From: Novipirellula galeiformis
GTDB taxonomy: Bacteria; Planctomycetota; Planctomycetia; Pirellulales; Pirellulaceae
DNA: 64,000 nt
NCBI RefSeq assembly: GCF_007860095.1
Contig: NZ_SJPT01000013.1
Location: 59,478 to 123,477 of the forward strand
Reading direction: 5' to 3'
Shown one piece after another: positions 1 through 9,323 of this stretch; within the stretch, counting starts at the first letter, position 1; every line of letters begins with the position of its first letter. The notes under the pieces were generated by a model. It saw only the letters and a program-made list of their open reading frames with translations, had not been told where the DNA came from and made no database searches. The position numbers and the translations under genes were made by a program.

Positions 1-3000
1 GCGGCGCTCCTCCGCGCCAGGCCCCGTCGCGATCAGCAATGGCAACAAACCGGCAACAAAGGACAAGGTCGTCATCAAGATCGGACGCAACCGGTCACGG
101 TTCGCTTGCATGATTGCGTCGTGTCGCTCGATCCCTTGTGAACGCAAGGCATTGGTATGGTCCACTTGCAAAATCGCCGCCTTCTTCACCACCCCAAACA
201 ATACCAAAATGCCCAGCGCCGAATACAGGTTTAACGTTTCGCCGCCCCAATACAAACTTAGCAAACCGAAGGGGACCGCTAACGGCAACGACAACAGAAT
301 GATAAGCGGGTAGACCATGTTCTCGTATTGTGCAGCTAATACGATGTACATGAACACGAAGGACATCAAAAAGGTCCAGCCGAAATCGGCGATCGTTCGG
401 TCCAGTTCACGACCACCGCCGAGAGCCTCGCCACTGAACCCCATCGGCATCCCGATCTCCTGAGCGGCTTGCTTGATCGCTTCGGTACGATCTGCTAACG
501 CGTAACCCGCCGCCACGTTGGCACGGACCGAAACCATCCGTTGGCGATTCAGTCGATCGATTCGTGACGCCGCCTTGTTGAAGGTAAAATCAACCACGTT
601 GTCGATTCGTGTCAACGCATTTGAATTGGCCGTCCCCACCAACGTTTCAGAGGCGTCGTTCGCATTTGTTTGGGCCGCCGGATTGGTTCGTACGTACAAT
701 TGCGAGATCGAAGGCACATCGTTGCGGTCCATGCCGATCAAACGCAATTCAACGTCGTAAGCGTCGCCCGCCGAGCGATCCAGGTAACGTGACACTCGGT
801 CGTCTCCTCCCACGGCAACCTGTAACGTGTCAGCGATCTCACGAATCTCAACGCCCAGCGCCGCGGCGCGTTCGCGATCAATCGAGACCAACAACTCCGG
901 ATTGTCGATTTGCAATGTCGAATAAACATCGACAATCCCCGGGATCGTCTGTGCCTTCTTGCGCAACTTCTCACTGAAGACTAACAATTGATCGGCGTCG
1001 GGACCGGTGATGGCAAAGTCAATGTCGACCGGGGCCCCTTGGCGTAGTGACGTCAGATTTCGAACGGAAACTCGAACATCGCTCAATGCCTTCAATCGTT
1101 TGCGGACCTCCCCCATCTTGTCTCGTTGGCTAAAATTGCCGCGAAAGGCTGCCCCAGGATCACCGGCAAGCAGCCCCTGCCACCATCGTGAAAGCGAAAA
1201 TGTCCGCTCACGACTATCGATCAAGCGTACGTAGATCTGGGCTCGATTGACGTCGCCATAGCCACCCGTTCCCACCGAGGCCAAGACGGTTTCGATTCCA
1301 TCGACACTCTGTAGGATTGCTTCGGCGCGATCGATCGTCTCTCGCATCGACAACAAGCTCGCCCCGGGTTTGGCTTCGGTGCGAATCTCAAACTCCGACT
1401 CGTCGACGTTGAGCGGCACATAATCACGGCGAACCCATTGGCTAAGCGGAACATTCGACGCGATCACCAACACGACCACCGCCAACACGAGCCAACGAAA
1501 CCGCAGCGCCAAGGCGAGCAACGATAAATAGGCGTTCTCGATCATTCCGTACAGCCCGCGACGCGAATTCGGCGTCGGCTTTCCTTTGCCATCGGCCTTG
1601 TCGATCCGGCGGAGCAATTTGCTACACATCATCGGAGTGAGTGAAAAACTGATCAACATCGAAACCAAAATTGCGACCGTTGCCGTCACCCCGAACTCGA
1701 ATAACAACCGCCCGGTCACACTCGATAGAAACGAGACCGGCAAGAAGACGATGACGAGTGACAACGTCGTCGCGAGCACAGCCAAGCCAATCTCTTTGGT
1801 TCCTTTGACAGCCGCCTCGGACGGCTCCATCCCCTTTTCTTCGATACAGTGAAAGACATTTTCGAGCACCACGATCGCATCATCGATGACAACGCCCACC
1901 ATCAAGACCAGCGCCAACATGGTGACGTTATTGAGCGTGAACCCGAACCATTTCATGAATGCAAACGTGGCAATGATCGACGCGGGGATCGCGACCGAGG
2001 CAATGATCGTCGAACGCCACGAACGCATGAATAACAGCACGGTCAAACAGGCCAGGATGCTGCCTGAGATCAAATGTCGCTCGATTTCATGCAATGCCTC
2101 GACGATGTACCGCGATTGATCTTGGATAATCTCGACATGCACGTCGTCGGGAAGCAAGGCTTCACATCGGGGAAGCAATGACTTCACGCCGTCAATCACC
2201 GCAACGGTGTTTTGCCCACTTTGGCGTTGAACCTGCAACACCACCGCGGGGCTGCCGTTGAGCCGCGCGAGTGTCCGGACCTCTTTGGTCGCATCGTTCG
2301 CGGCCCCAAGATCGCTGAGCCGAACCGCGGTCTCGCCCACGGTGGCAACCACCAGATCGGAAAAACCACTCGAGTCCGCAACACGGCCGAGGGTGCGTAG
2401 CGAACGCTCTCGCAGTCCCTCGTCCATCCGCCCGCCGGGCACCTCCGCATTTTGCCGCGCTAAGGCGTCACGAACCTGCAGAATGGAAATCCCATAGGCG
2501 GCCAACCGTCGCGCGTCCACGTCGACTTGAATCGCTCGGTCCGCTGCCCCGGCGATCTGGACCTGCCCCACCCCACGTGAAGATTCGATCACATTTTTGA
2601 CATAGCGATCGGCCAACACAAACAGCTCTCGCGGAGACCGTGGCCCCGAGACCGCGAGCGTCATGATCGGCGACGAATCAAGGTCCTGTTTTTGGATGAT
2701 CGGTGGGTCGATGCCCGGTGGCAATCGATTGACGACGCTCGCGACCGCATCGCGGACGTCTTGGATCGCCGCATCAATGTCGCGATCCAGTTGCACGGTG
2801 ATGATAACGAAGGAGCGTCCATCCGCAGAAATCGACCTAAGTTCGTCGATCCCGGCGACGGTCGCGACCGCGTCCTCCAACACCGAACTGACCTCCGACT
2901 CGACCTCTTCGGCTGCGGCCCCCACATACGTGGTCCGAATAAAGATCTGCGGTAAGTCCAGGTTTGGAAACCGGTCGACGCCAAGCTGCGGAAACGCAAC

Positions 3001-3081
3001 GATGCCCGCCACGACAAAAGCCGTGACCAACATCAAAGCAAACACGGGGCGTTTTACGCAAACTTCAGCAAGCCAATACAC
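1..3081 (-). CDS. RND-family efflux transporter permease (HAE1 type), 3' end beyond the window
   Basis: This is the inner-membrane pump of a tripartite RND efflux system, which exports hydrophobic or amphiphilic compounds using the proton gradient. The frame is open for 1027 codons from a GTG at 3081 to the window edge, close to the usual 1030-1060 residues, so only the last few dozen residues are missing. An in-frame TAG lies five codons upstream, which limits the start to this GTG or a downstream ATG. Visible landmarks are the N-terminal transmembrane segment followed by GVDRFPNLDLPQI, the GVVIDDAIV motif of the fourth membrane helix with its paired aspartates (around 1875-1900), and near the left edge the C-terminal signature AIMQANRDRLRPILMTT. 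The lipoprotein adaptor gene ends 91 nt upstream on the same strand, so the two probably form an operon. The substrate cannot be deduced. Confidence 0.93.
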   Translation of the reverse strand, partial: MYWLAEVCVKRPVFALMLVTAFVVAGIVAFPQLGVDRFPNLDLPQIFIRTTYVGAAAEEVESEVSSVLEDAVATVAGIDELRSISADGRSFVIITVQLDRDIDAAIQDVRDAVASVVNRLPPGIDPPIIQKQDLDSSPIMTLAVSGPRSPRELFVLADRYVKNVIESSRGVGQVQIAGAADRAIQVDVDARRLAAYGISILQVRDALARQNAEVPGGRMDEGLRERSLRTLGRVADSSGFSDLVVATVGETAVRLSDLGAANDATKEVRTLARLNGSPAVVLQVQRQSGQNTVAVIDGVKSLLPRCEALLPDDVHVEIIQDQSRYIVEALHEIERHLISGSILACLTVLLFMRSWRSTIIASVAIPASIIATFAFMKWFGFTLNNVTMLALVLMVGVVIDDAIVVLENVFHCIEEKGMEPSEAAVKGTKEIGLAVLATTLSLVIVFLPVSFLSSVTGRLLFEFGVTATVAILVSMLISFSLTPMMCSKLLRRIDKADGKGKPTPNSRRGLYGMIENAYLSLLALALRFRWLVLAVVVLVIASNVPLSQWVRRDYVPLNVDESEFEIRTEAKPGASLLSMRETIDRAEAILQSVDGIETVLASVGTGGYGDVNRAQIYVRLIDSRERTFSLSRWWQGLLAGDPGAAFRGNFSQRDKMGEVRKRLKALSDVRVSVRNLTSLRQGAPVDIDFAITGPDADQLLVFSEKLRKKAQTIPGIVDVYSTLQIDNPELLVSIDRERAAALGVEIREIADTLQVAVGGDDRVSRYLDRSAGDAYDVELRLIGMDRNDVPSISQLYVRTNPAAQTNANDASETLVGTANSNALTRIDNVVDFTFNKAASRIDRLNRQRMVSVRANVAAGYALADRTEAIKQAAQEIGMPMGFSGEALGGGRELDRTIADFGWTFLMSFVFMYIVLAAQYENMVYPLIILLSLPLAVPFGLLSLYWGGETLNLYSALGILVLFGVVKKAAILQVDHTNALRSQGIERHDAIMQANRDRLRPILMTTLSFVAGLLPLLIATGPGAEERR

Positions 3082-3172
3082 GGTGGCGGTATCCTAGGAG
3101 GAGCGAAGGCTCGGGGCCGTCACAGATCGTGGGGGAATTTCAAAGCAATAGCGAATCGCGGACTTCACGAAG

Positions 3173-4414
3173 TCAGTTCGCTCCGAGGGGAGCCGTGATG
3201 GATGAATCGGCCAACGCCGGATCTAAGATCGGATTGACCTTGGCGACACGCCCTTCCGCGGCGTCTCGCAAAATCACATCACCGAGCTCCAAGCCCTGAA
3301 CGATCTCTAAGCCCTGTTCACGTCGTGTCCCGATTCGCACCTCTTGCTCGACGCTCATGCCATCGACCACTTTCCATGCCTTCACCGCGCCGGCAAACTC
3401 AGTGATCGCCGATTCCGGCACCACTAAGGCTTCTGCATCAGGTTGGATCACGACCTCGGCTTCGGCGAACAAACCCGCGCGGAGCGATTGATCTTCGTTG
3501 TCAATCAACGCTTCGAAGCTCAGCGCGCGGCTACGTTGATCCAAGGCAGGGCTCACACGCGTGACGTGTGCCTTGCGAGGCTCGGCAACCGATTCGATTT
3601 GTAGTTGAATTGCTTGACCGACCTGCACGGATTGGGCGTATCGTTCAGGAACCGTGCCGCGAAATCGCAGCGGATGGGTACGAACGACGACCGCGACCGC
3701 TTGACCGACCGACAAATACGTTCCTGGCGCCACTTGACGGTTCAAAACAAATCCGTCCAACGGAGCCGGGATAACGGCGTCTTTCAATCGCTCGCGTGCC
3801 ACGGCGAGCTCCACTTGGCGAAGCTCGATTAAGGCGATTTTTTCACGCACGCCGTTGACCGCCGAAGCGTAACGTGCTTCGGCAACACGTTCGGCTGCGG
3901 CAGCAAGATCGTACTCGCCTTGCGACATCGCGTTCTGTTTTTGCAACGATGCGATTCGCTCAAGGCTACTTTGCGTTTCTTTCCAAAGTGCCCGCTCCTG
4001 ACGCACGGGGGGCGCGTTTTCAGGATCGAGTTTCTCGATCGGATCCCCCGCTCGCAACCCCACCGACGATCTCGCTTGTAACAGCTGAGCTTCCGCCTGT
4101 TGAACCTCCAATAGAAAATCTTCTTGGTCCAGGGTTACCAACGGATCACCGGCCTTGACGGCGTCTCCGACGTCTCCATGAACCTCCGCTACCCGACCGG
4201 CAACTTTGGCGCCGACGACCGATTGCTCATCTGCGTACAGACTGCCTTGACTGCGGACGGTTTTAGGCCATCGCGTCATCTGCAACGCAACCACATGCGC
4301 TTCGATGGTTTCCACCGCCTTGGCTTGACGTTCGACACTCTGCTCCTTCGGCGAGCCACAGCCGGCACATAGGAACACGCATATCACCGGTAGTGCAAGG
4401 AATCGCATGGGCAT
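3173..4414 (-). CDS. RND efflux periplasmic adaptor (HlyD/MFP family), lipoprotein
   Basis: This is the membrane fusion protein that links the RND pump to an outer-membrane channel. I take the start as the ATG at 4414 (413 residues; a second ATG at 4408 is equally possible) because it places a lipoprotein signal, MRFLALPVICVFLCAGC, at the N-terminus. The frame stays open to 4513 but the extra residues do not look like a signal. A lipoyl-like half motif (VVGAKVAGRVAEVHGDVGDAVKAG split around residues 70-90) is followed by a helical hairpin rich in Ala, Glu and Gln, the second lipoyl half (VIPAPLDGFVLNRQVAPGTYL) and beta-barrel and membrane-proximal segments. It is transcribed ahead of the pump, as is usual for this family. 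The outer-membrane TolC-like partner is not in the window. Confidence 0.92.
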   Translation of the reverse strand: MPMRFLALPVICVFLCAGCGSPKEQSVERQAKAVETIEAHVVALQMTRWPKTVRSQGSLYADEQSVVGAKVAGRVAEVHGDVGDAVKAGDPLVTLDQEDFLLEVQQAEAQLLQARSSVGLRAGDPIEKLDPENAPPVRQERALWKETQSSLERIASLQKQNAMSQGEYDLAAAAERVAEARYASAVNGVREKIALIELRQVELAVARERLKDAVIPAPLDGFVLNRQVAPGTYLSVGQAVAVVVRTHPLRFRGTVPERYAQSVQVGQAIQLQIESVAEPRKAHVTRVSPALDQRSRALSFEALIDNEDQSLRAGLFAEAEVVIQPDAEALVVPESAITEFAGAVKAWKVVDGMSVEQEVRIGTRREQGLEIVQGLELGDVILRDAAEGRVAKVNPILDPALADSSITAPLGAN

Positions 4415-5029
4415 CAAGCCACCAAGTGGGAAGGGACACGGCAGGAAGGGGCAGGAACCTTCGCAAAGTTCCTGGGGGGGGGAGTCTCGCTTGCGATGCA
4501 GCATTATAGTCAAGAATCCTCCCTTGGAAACGTTGCGGCGGCAAAGAAACTTTCCCTGAGCGTTTCCGCTAACGCAGGCCCCGCGAGTCGAAGCCGAGCG
4601 GCCATGAAGCTGATACCCGAACGGTTCATCCAGACACTTCCCTCCTGCGTGCTCGTCCCTCCTGCTTACTCGTCGCCCCTTTTCAGCTCACGCCGATTCA
4701 AGCTTAAAAGCGTGCCGCGGCTTGAGCGGGACTCTCTCCATCCAGCTTGCTTCTGTGTACGGATGGCATTGTGCCCGCGTCGCCATGCTTTTTGCCCGGC
4801 AAGGCGACCAAGCGCTCAGAAAACGCCTGTGCATTGATAGGTTGCTGCGTTAAAACGATGCGAATGAAGACGGTTCGAAAGTTGGTTCGTCGTTCGCATT
4901 CCGCTTGCTCACCGCACCGCGATCGTGGGAGCCGCGGAATCCGTTTGCAAAGCAAAAGAATCGCGAATTGATTTATGTTCAACCGTTCGCCACTCCGTCA
5001 TTGTCGCAATCATTCACGAAAGCACCGCC
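4415..5029. other. Intergenic region between divergent efflux operon and yebC-like gene
   Basis: About 600 bases without a convincing gene. It must hold the promoters of the minus-strand efflux operon and the plus-strand YebC-family gene, but I see no clear consensus boxes. A run of nine G lies at 4474-4482, just upstream of the adaptor start. Short open frames here on both strands have no recognisable family features. Confidence 0.5.
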
Positions 5030-5749
5030 ATGGGCAGAAGTTTTGAAGTCCGCAAAGTATCGATGGCCAAAACGGCCGCACAAAAAACCAAGGTCTACTC
5101 AAAGTACGGCAAACAGATCTACGTGATGGCGAAGAACGGCGGGGCACCGGCCGCAAATTCGGCATTGCGCAGTCTGATCGAGAAAGCCAAACGCGACCAA
5201 GTGCCCGCACATGTGATCGAAAAGGCTCTCGACAAAGCCAACGGTGTCGGGGGCGAGGATTACGTGGCGGCTCGCTACGAAGGATTCGGACCGGGAGGAT
5301 CTTCGTTTATTATCGATTGCTTGACGGACAACAACAATCGCACCATCACGGACGTTCGAAATTGCTTTACCAAGACAGGCTCGAAGTTTGGCGCCCCCGG
5401 ATCGGTCGCCCACGCATTTGAGCACTTGGCAATCCTCGCCTTCAAAGGCGAGAACACCGATCAAGTCCTCGAAGCGTTATTGTCCGCCGACGTCGACGTC
5501 ACCGATGTGGAATGCGAAAACGGGCAAGTGACCGTATTTGCTCCTTCCACTGAGTTTGCCAAGGCGAAACAAGCATTGTTGGATACATTCCCAGACACCG
5601 AAATCGAAGTCGAGGAAATCAGCTTTATCCCACAAACGCGTACGGAGATTAGCTCCGACGATATGCCGATGTTCGACAAATTTGTCAACATGCTCAATGA
5701 ATGTGATGACGTCCAGGAGATCTATCACAACGCGACGCTGCCAAGCTAA
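5030..5749 (+). CDS. yebC: YebC/PmpR family DNA-binding or translation-related regulator, YeeN-like subgroup
   Basis: A 239-residue member of the YebC/PmpR/TACO1 family, whose members have been described as DNA-binding regulators and, in mitochondria and some bacteria, as factors that help ribosomes on difficult stretches. The start is the ATG at 5030, giving the N-terminus [20 protein letters not shown]; the frame runs back to 4925 but the extra residues do not match the family. Unlike standard YebC (MAGHSKWANIKHRK), the N-terminus and the [16 protein letters not shown] segment resemble E. coli YeeN. Family blocks are present: [45 protein letters not shown], and a C-terminal domain ending DVQEIYHNA. 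There is no obvious operon partner. Confidence 0.92.
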   Translation: MGRSFEVRKVSMAKTAAQKTKVYSKYGKQIYVMAKNGGAPAANSALRSLIEKAKRDQVPAHVIEKALDKANGVGGEDYVAARYEGFGPGGSSFIIDCLTDNNNRTITDVRNCFTKTGSKFGAPGSVAHAFEHLAILAFKGENTDQVLEALLSADVDVTDVECENGQVTVFAPSTEFAKAKQALLDTFPDTEIEVEEISFIPQTRTEISSDDMPMFDKFVNMLNECDDVQEIYHNATLPS

Positions 5750-6083
5750 CCACTTGCAAACGAGCCACGAAACGAGCCACTACAAGATTGCCGATGCTCA
5801 CTCTGGGACGCTCGGGTTCGGGAAATCAAGCTTGATTGCCCCTCCCCCTCGTTGATTACGGTCTACGATAAGGGAGGCGGCTCCCTGCGCACGGCCGTTT
5901 GGGCCCATCCGCTCGTCCCCCTAAAAATGGCTCGTGCCCTAAGAAAGCCTCGGGCCCTAAGCAAGTCGTTCATTAAAAAAGCGTACCTTTCGAAGGTCGG
6001 ATGTTGCGGACTCCCCAAAGGACCATGGCTGCGGAGCCCTTGATCTGGCGTCCGTTCCCAACTCGATGATTGAGTAGGTTAGC
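5750..6083. other. Intergenic region, no gene seen
   Basis: About 330 bases between two plus-strand genes. There are short imperfect direct repeats (ACGAGCCAC twice near 5762-5780) and nothing that looks coding. A promoter for the following SDR gene is expected here but no clear boxes are visible. Confidence 0.4.
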
Positions 6084-7556
6084 ATGAATACGGTCTCAAA
6101 ACGCGTCCTGCTCACGGGCGCAAGCGGTTATATCGGAGGCCGGTTACTTCCCCTGATCGAAGCGCGTGGCGTGAAGGTTCGCTGTCTTGCCCGCCGCCCC
6201 GAACATCTCCAATCACGCCTCGGTGCTGGCACCGAGGTCGTTGCCGGCGATGTGCTTGATGCCCCATCGCTGGACGGCGCCTTCGCGGGAGTCGACACCG
6301 CTTTCTATCTGATCCATTCGATGGGGTCGAGTGGATCATTCGAGGACCAAGACCGAGTGGCCGCCCGCAATTTCGCGGATGCGGCAAAGCGAGCCGGAGT
6401 CACCCGCATTGTGTATCTCGGAGGACTTGGTGAAGACAACGATGCACTCTCCGCCCATCTACGTAGCCGCCATGAAGTCGGCGAGGTCCTGCGTCAATCG
6501 GGATGTCAGGTGATCGAATTTCGCGCCTCGATCGTGATCGGCTCGGGAAGTCTTTCATTCGAGTTAGTCCGGGCGTTAGTGCAACGGTTGCCAATGATGA
6601 TCTGTCCAAAATGGGTACGCGTGCAAGCTCAGCCGATCGCGATTGAAGATCTATTGCAATACCTGATCGCAGCGATCGATTTTCCTGGTTCGCAAAGTCG
6701 CACCTTTGAAATCGGCGGGCCCGACCAAGTCAGCTACGGCGAGATCATGAAAGAGTACGCACGGCAACGTGGGCTACGCCGCATCTTCATTTCCGTCCCC
6801 CTGCTAACGCCTCGGCTATCGAGTTTATGGCTCGGTTTGGTCACGCCAGTTTACGCTCGCATTGGCCGCAAGCTGATCGATAGCATGAAGAATCCCACGG
6901 TGGTCAAAGACGCCGCCGTACTCACGGAATTCCCAATCCAACCGCGTGGTTTGGCGGAGGCGATCCGTCGCGCACTGGGTAACGAAGATCACGATTTCGC
7001 TCAAACGCGTTGGTCCGATGCCCTCTCCTCTTCACGCGGGATGATGGCTTGGGGCGGCGTCCGATTTGGCAGCCGAATCATTGACTCTCGCACGGCATGG
7101 GTCGCGGTCCCACCCGCCCGGGCGTTTGCTCCGATCCGTAAAATCGGAGGCTCTCAAGGTTGGTATTACGCCAACTTCTTATGGACGATCCGCGGCTGGA
7201 TGGATCTGGTGTGGGGAGGGATCGGACGCCGTCGAGCACGCCGCGATCCCGAGCATCTGCACGTTGGCGATGTCCTCGATTGGTGGCGGGTGGAAGCTTA
7301 CGAGCCCAACCAACGTTTAAGGTTGTTAGCGGAGATGAAGGTCCCCGGCCGCGCCTGGCTCGAATTTGAAGTCCAACCGTGCAACGAGGGGACGACGATT
7401 CGGCAAACGGCGATCTTCGATCCCGTTGGGGTCATGGGACTTGTTTATTGGTATGGAATCTATCCGCTGCACGCCTTGGTGTTCCGCGGCATGCTACGCA
7501 ACATCGCGATTGCCGCGGAGCGTCAAGCCGACCTCGAGAACGAATCCTCGCCCTAA
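6084..7556 (+). CDS. Atypical SDR (NAD(P)-binding) with C-terminal DUF2867 domain
   Basis: A 490-residue cytoplasmic protein. Residues about 5-280 form a Rossmann fold of the NmrA/atypical SDR type with the dinucleotide-binding motif LLTGASGYIGGRLL at the N-terminus and GVTRIVYLGGLG in the middle; the normal Tyr-x-x-x-Lys pair of classical SDRs is not evident. Residues about 320-480 (SRTAWVAVPPARAFAPIRKIGG, WYYANFLWTIRGWMDLVWGG, and a final WYGIYPLH stretch) match the DUF2867 domain commonly fused to such SDRs. The substrate is unknown; proteins with this architecture are usually annotated simply as SDR or NAD-dependent epimerase-like. It stands alone on the plus strand, 160 nt ahead of the exported-protein cluster. 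Confidence 0.88.
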   Translation: MNTVSKRVLLTGASGYIGGRLLPLIEARGVKVRCLARRPEHLQSRLGAGTEVVAGDVLDAPSLDGAFAGVDTAFYLIHSMGSSGSFEDQDRVAARNFADAAKRAGVTRIVYLGGLGEDNDALSAHLRSRHEVGEVLRQSGCQVIEFRASIVIGSGSLSFELVRALVQRLPMMICPKWVRVQAQPIAIEDLLQYLIAAIDFPGSQSRTFEIGGPDQVSYGEIMKEYARQRGLRRIFISVPLLTPRLSSLWLGLVTPVYARIGRKLIDSMKNPTVVKDAAVLTEFPIQPRGLAEAIRRALGNEDHDFAQTRWSDALSSSRGMMAWGGVRFGSRIIDSRTAWVAVPPARAFAPIRKIGGSQGWYYANFLWTIRGWMDLVWGGIGRRRARRDPEHLHVGDVLDWWRVEAYEPNQRLRLLAEMKVPGRAWLEFEVQPCNEGTTIRQTAIFDPVGVMGLVYWYGIYPLHALVFRGMLRNIAIAAERQADLENESSP

Positions 7557-7716
7557 CGGCCCAAAAGGGGCGTTGGCTCATCGGGGGCACCGTTGATAAT
7601 GCGTGAGACACGTTTTCTCGCTGAGCGACGGCGTCGCATGCAAACTGGCACGCCAGCTTGTATGATAGGCGGCTTGCCTCTCTCGCCCGAGTTCTCCCTC
7701 ATTCGCAGAGTTCAAC

Positions 7717-9147
7717 ATGAAGTCACGTTCATCGCTTGCCCCCAACGTGCCCGCCAATCCGAGCGTCAATCCGAGCGTCCAACACAAGGTCGCCCCGAAA
7801 AAGCTCGCCCGACGTCAATTTTTGAAACAGGCCACCGCGACAACGGTCGCCACCGCAGGCGTGTTTGGATGTCCCGCGATTCTGCGGAGTGCTTCACCCA
7901 ACTCCATGCTACAGGTCGCCAGCATCGGAGTGGGCGGAATGGGCCGTGCTACGATGAACAGCGTGGCCTCGCATCCCAAAGCGAAAATCACCGCACTCTG
8001 CGACGTGGACGCGAACTATCTCGATCAAGCGAGCAAAACCCACTCGGACGCATCGCGACACAAGGATTGGCGGGAAATGTTGGCCGAGCACGCTGACAAA
8101 TTTGACGCAGTCACGATTGGGACCCCCGATCACATGCACGCCGCTCCGGCCGTAACGGCGATTCGTGCCAACAAGCATGTCTATCTGCAAAAGCCAATGG
8201 CCACCACATTGCACGAATGCCGTGTAATCACCAACGAAGCGGCAAAGGCCGGTGTGACCACTCAACTGGGAAACCAAGGTCGCTCGAGTATCGAAAGCCG
8301 GCTGACGGTCGATCTGATTCGTAGCGGTGTGATTGGCAAGATCAAGGAGGTCATCTTGTGGGAGAACAAGCCTCTGAGTTGGTGGCCCAAGAATACCGAC
8401 ATCGACGGTCCCGGTGATGCGGTTCCCGCTCACTTGGACTGGGACTTGTGGCTCGGCGTGCAACAGCCCCGCCCCTATTTCAAAAACACCTATCATCCCC
8501 AAACTTGGCGTGCCTGGTACGGATTTGGCGTCGGTGAAATGGGAGACATGGGATGCCACCATTTCGACATCAGCTTTGATGCCTTGAGATTGACCGCGCC
8601 TCTTCGCGTGCGTCAACTGACGCCCGGAAGCAGCGGCCCGCTGTGGGGCAAACAACGGCAGGTCGAGCTGGTCTTTCCCGGCAGCGATATGACCGCCCGT
8701 GATACCGTCAAATTGACATGGCACGACGGCGATCTTCGGCCCGATGCAAGCCGCATCACTTTGCCCAAAGGTGTCGACGAGTTACCCGAGTCGGGCACCT
8801 TTTGGGTCGGTGAAACGGGCTCAATTTACAAAAATTATCGCAGGGGAAATCCCGTCGTCTTACCGGAATCGAAATTGTCCGCCGACAAATATCCCAGCGG
8901 TTTTGCCAAACAGAATCACTACCACGACTGGGTCGATGGAGTCGTCGAAGGCCGCAAGCCTTGCGGCGACTTCAACCACGGCGGTCCGCTCACCGAATCG
9001 ATCCTGGTCGGCGCGATGGCGGATCGCGTGAGTGGTGAATGGCTCGATTGGGATACGAAAACACAAACCTTTACCAATAGCCCCGCAGCCAACGCGTTGG
9101 TGCGACGCGAGTACCGCGACGGATGGAAGGTCGAAGGTCTCGGCTAA
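7717..9147 (+). CDS. Gfo/Idh/MocA family oxidoreductase, Tat-exported
   Basis: A 476-residue dehydrogenase-like protein of the glucose-fructose oxidoreductase family, which use tightly bound or free NAD(P) to oxidise sugars or related polyols. A twin-arginine signal (LARRQFLKQATATTVATAG, residues about 30-50) implies export in folded form with its cofactor, as for Gfo itself. The Rossmann motif VASIGVGGMGRATMNS follows, then ALCDVD, TPDHMHA and the family segment HVYLQKPMA, where QKP replaces the usual EKP and keeps the catalytic-site lysine. The C-terminal half (WRAWYGFGVGEMGDMGCHHFD) resembles the many secreted planctomycete paralogues. It opens a run of seven same-strand exported proteins. 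The true sugar is unknown. Confidence 0.93.
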   Translation: MKSRSSLAPNVPANPSVNPSVQHKVAPKKLARRQFLKQATATTVATAGVFGCPAILRSASPNSMLQVASIGVGGMGRATMNSVASHPKAKITALCDVDANYLDQASKTHSDASRHKDWREMLAEHADKFDAVTIGTPDHMHAAPAVTAIRANKHVYLQKPMATTLHECRVITNEAAKAGVTTQLGNQGRSSIESRLTVDLIRSGVIGKIKEVILWENKPLSWWPKNTDIDGPGDAVPAHLDWDLWLGVQQPRPYFKNTYHPQTWRAWYGFGVGEMGDMGCHHFDISFDALRLTAPLRVRQLTPGSSGPLWGKQRQVELVFPGSDMTARDTVKLTWHDGDLRPDASRITLPKGVDELPESGTFWVGETGSIYKNYRRGNPVVLPESKLSADKYPSGFAKQNHYHDWVDGVVEGRKPCGDFNHGGPLTESILVGAMADRVSGEWLDWDTKTQTFTNSPAANALVRREYRDGWKVEGLG

Positions 9148-9231
9148 CCCGCGACGGACAAGAGGCGGCGGCGCCCTTGCACTTGAGCAAACCGATTCCG
9201 CCAATCACCGTGATCACAAGCATCCGATCCG

Positions 9232-9256
9232 GCTCCGTGGCATCATGCCACGGAGC
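9232..9256 (+). terminator. Perfect 11-bp hairpin behind the Gfo/Idh/MocA gene
   Basis: GCTCCGTGGCA at 9232-9242 pairs perfectly with TGCCACGGAGC at 9246-9256 across a three-base loop (TCA). It lies 85 nt after the upstream stop codon. There is no T-tract behind it, so a classical intrinsic terminator is uncertain; it may act as an RNA-stabilising hairpin or an attenuating structure between cluster genes. Confidence 0.5.
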
Positions 9257-9323
9257 GTGAACGTCGCTGGTGGCCCCATCCCCAGTCGCTGTATGTCCCT
9301 TCATTCCCGCAAGAAAAATAAAA

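Noticed and set aside
7909..8724. Minus-strand open frame of 271 codons
   Set aside because: Antisense to the well-supported Gfo/Idh/MocA gene; a common high-GC shadow.
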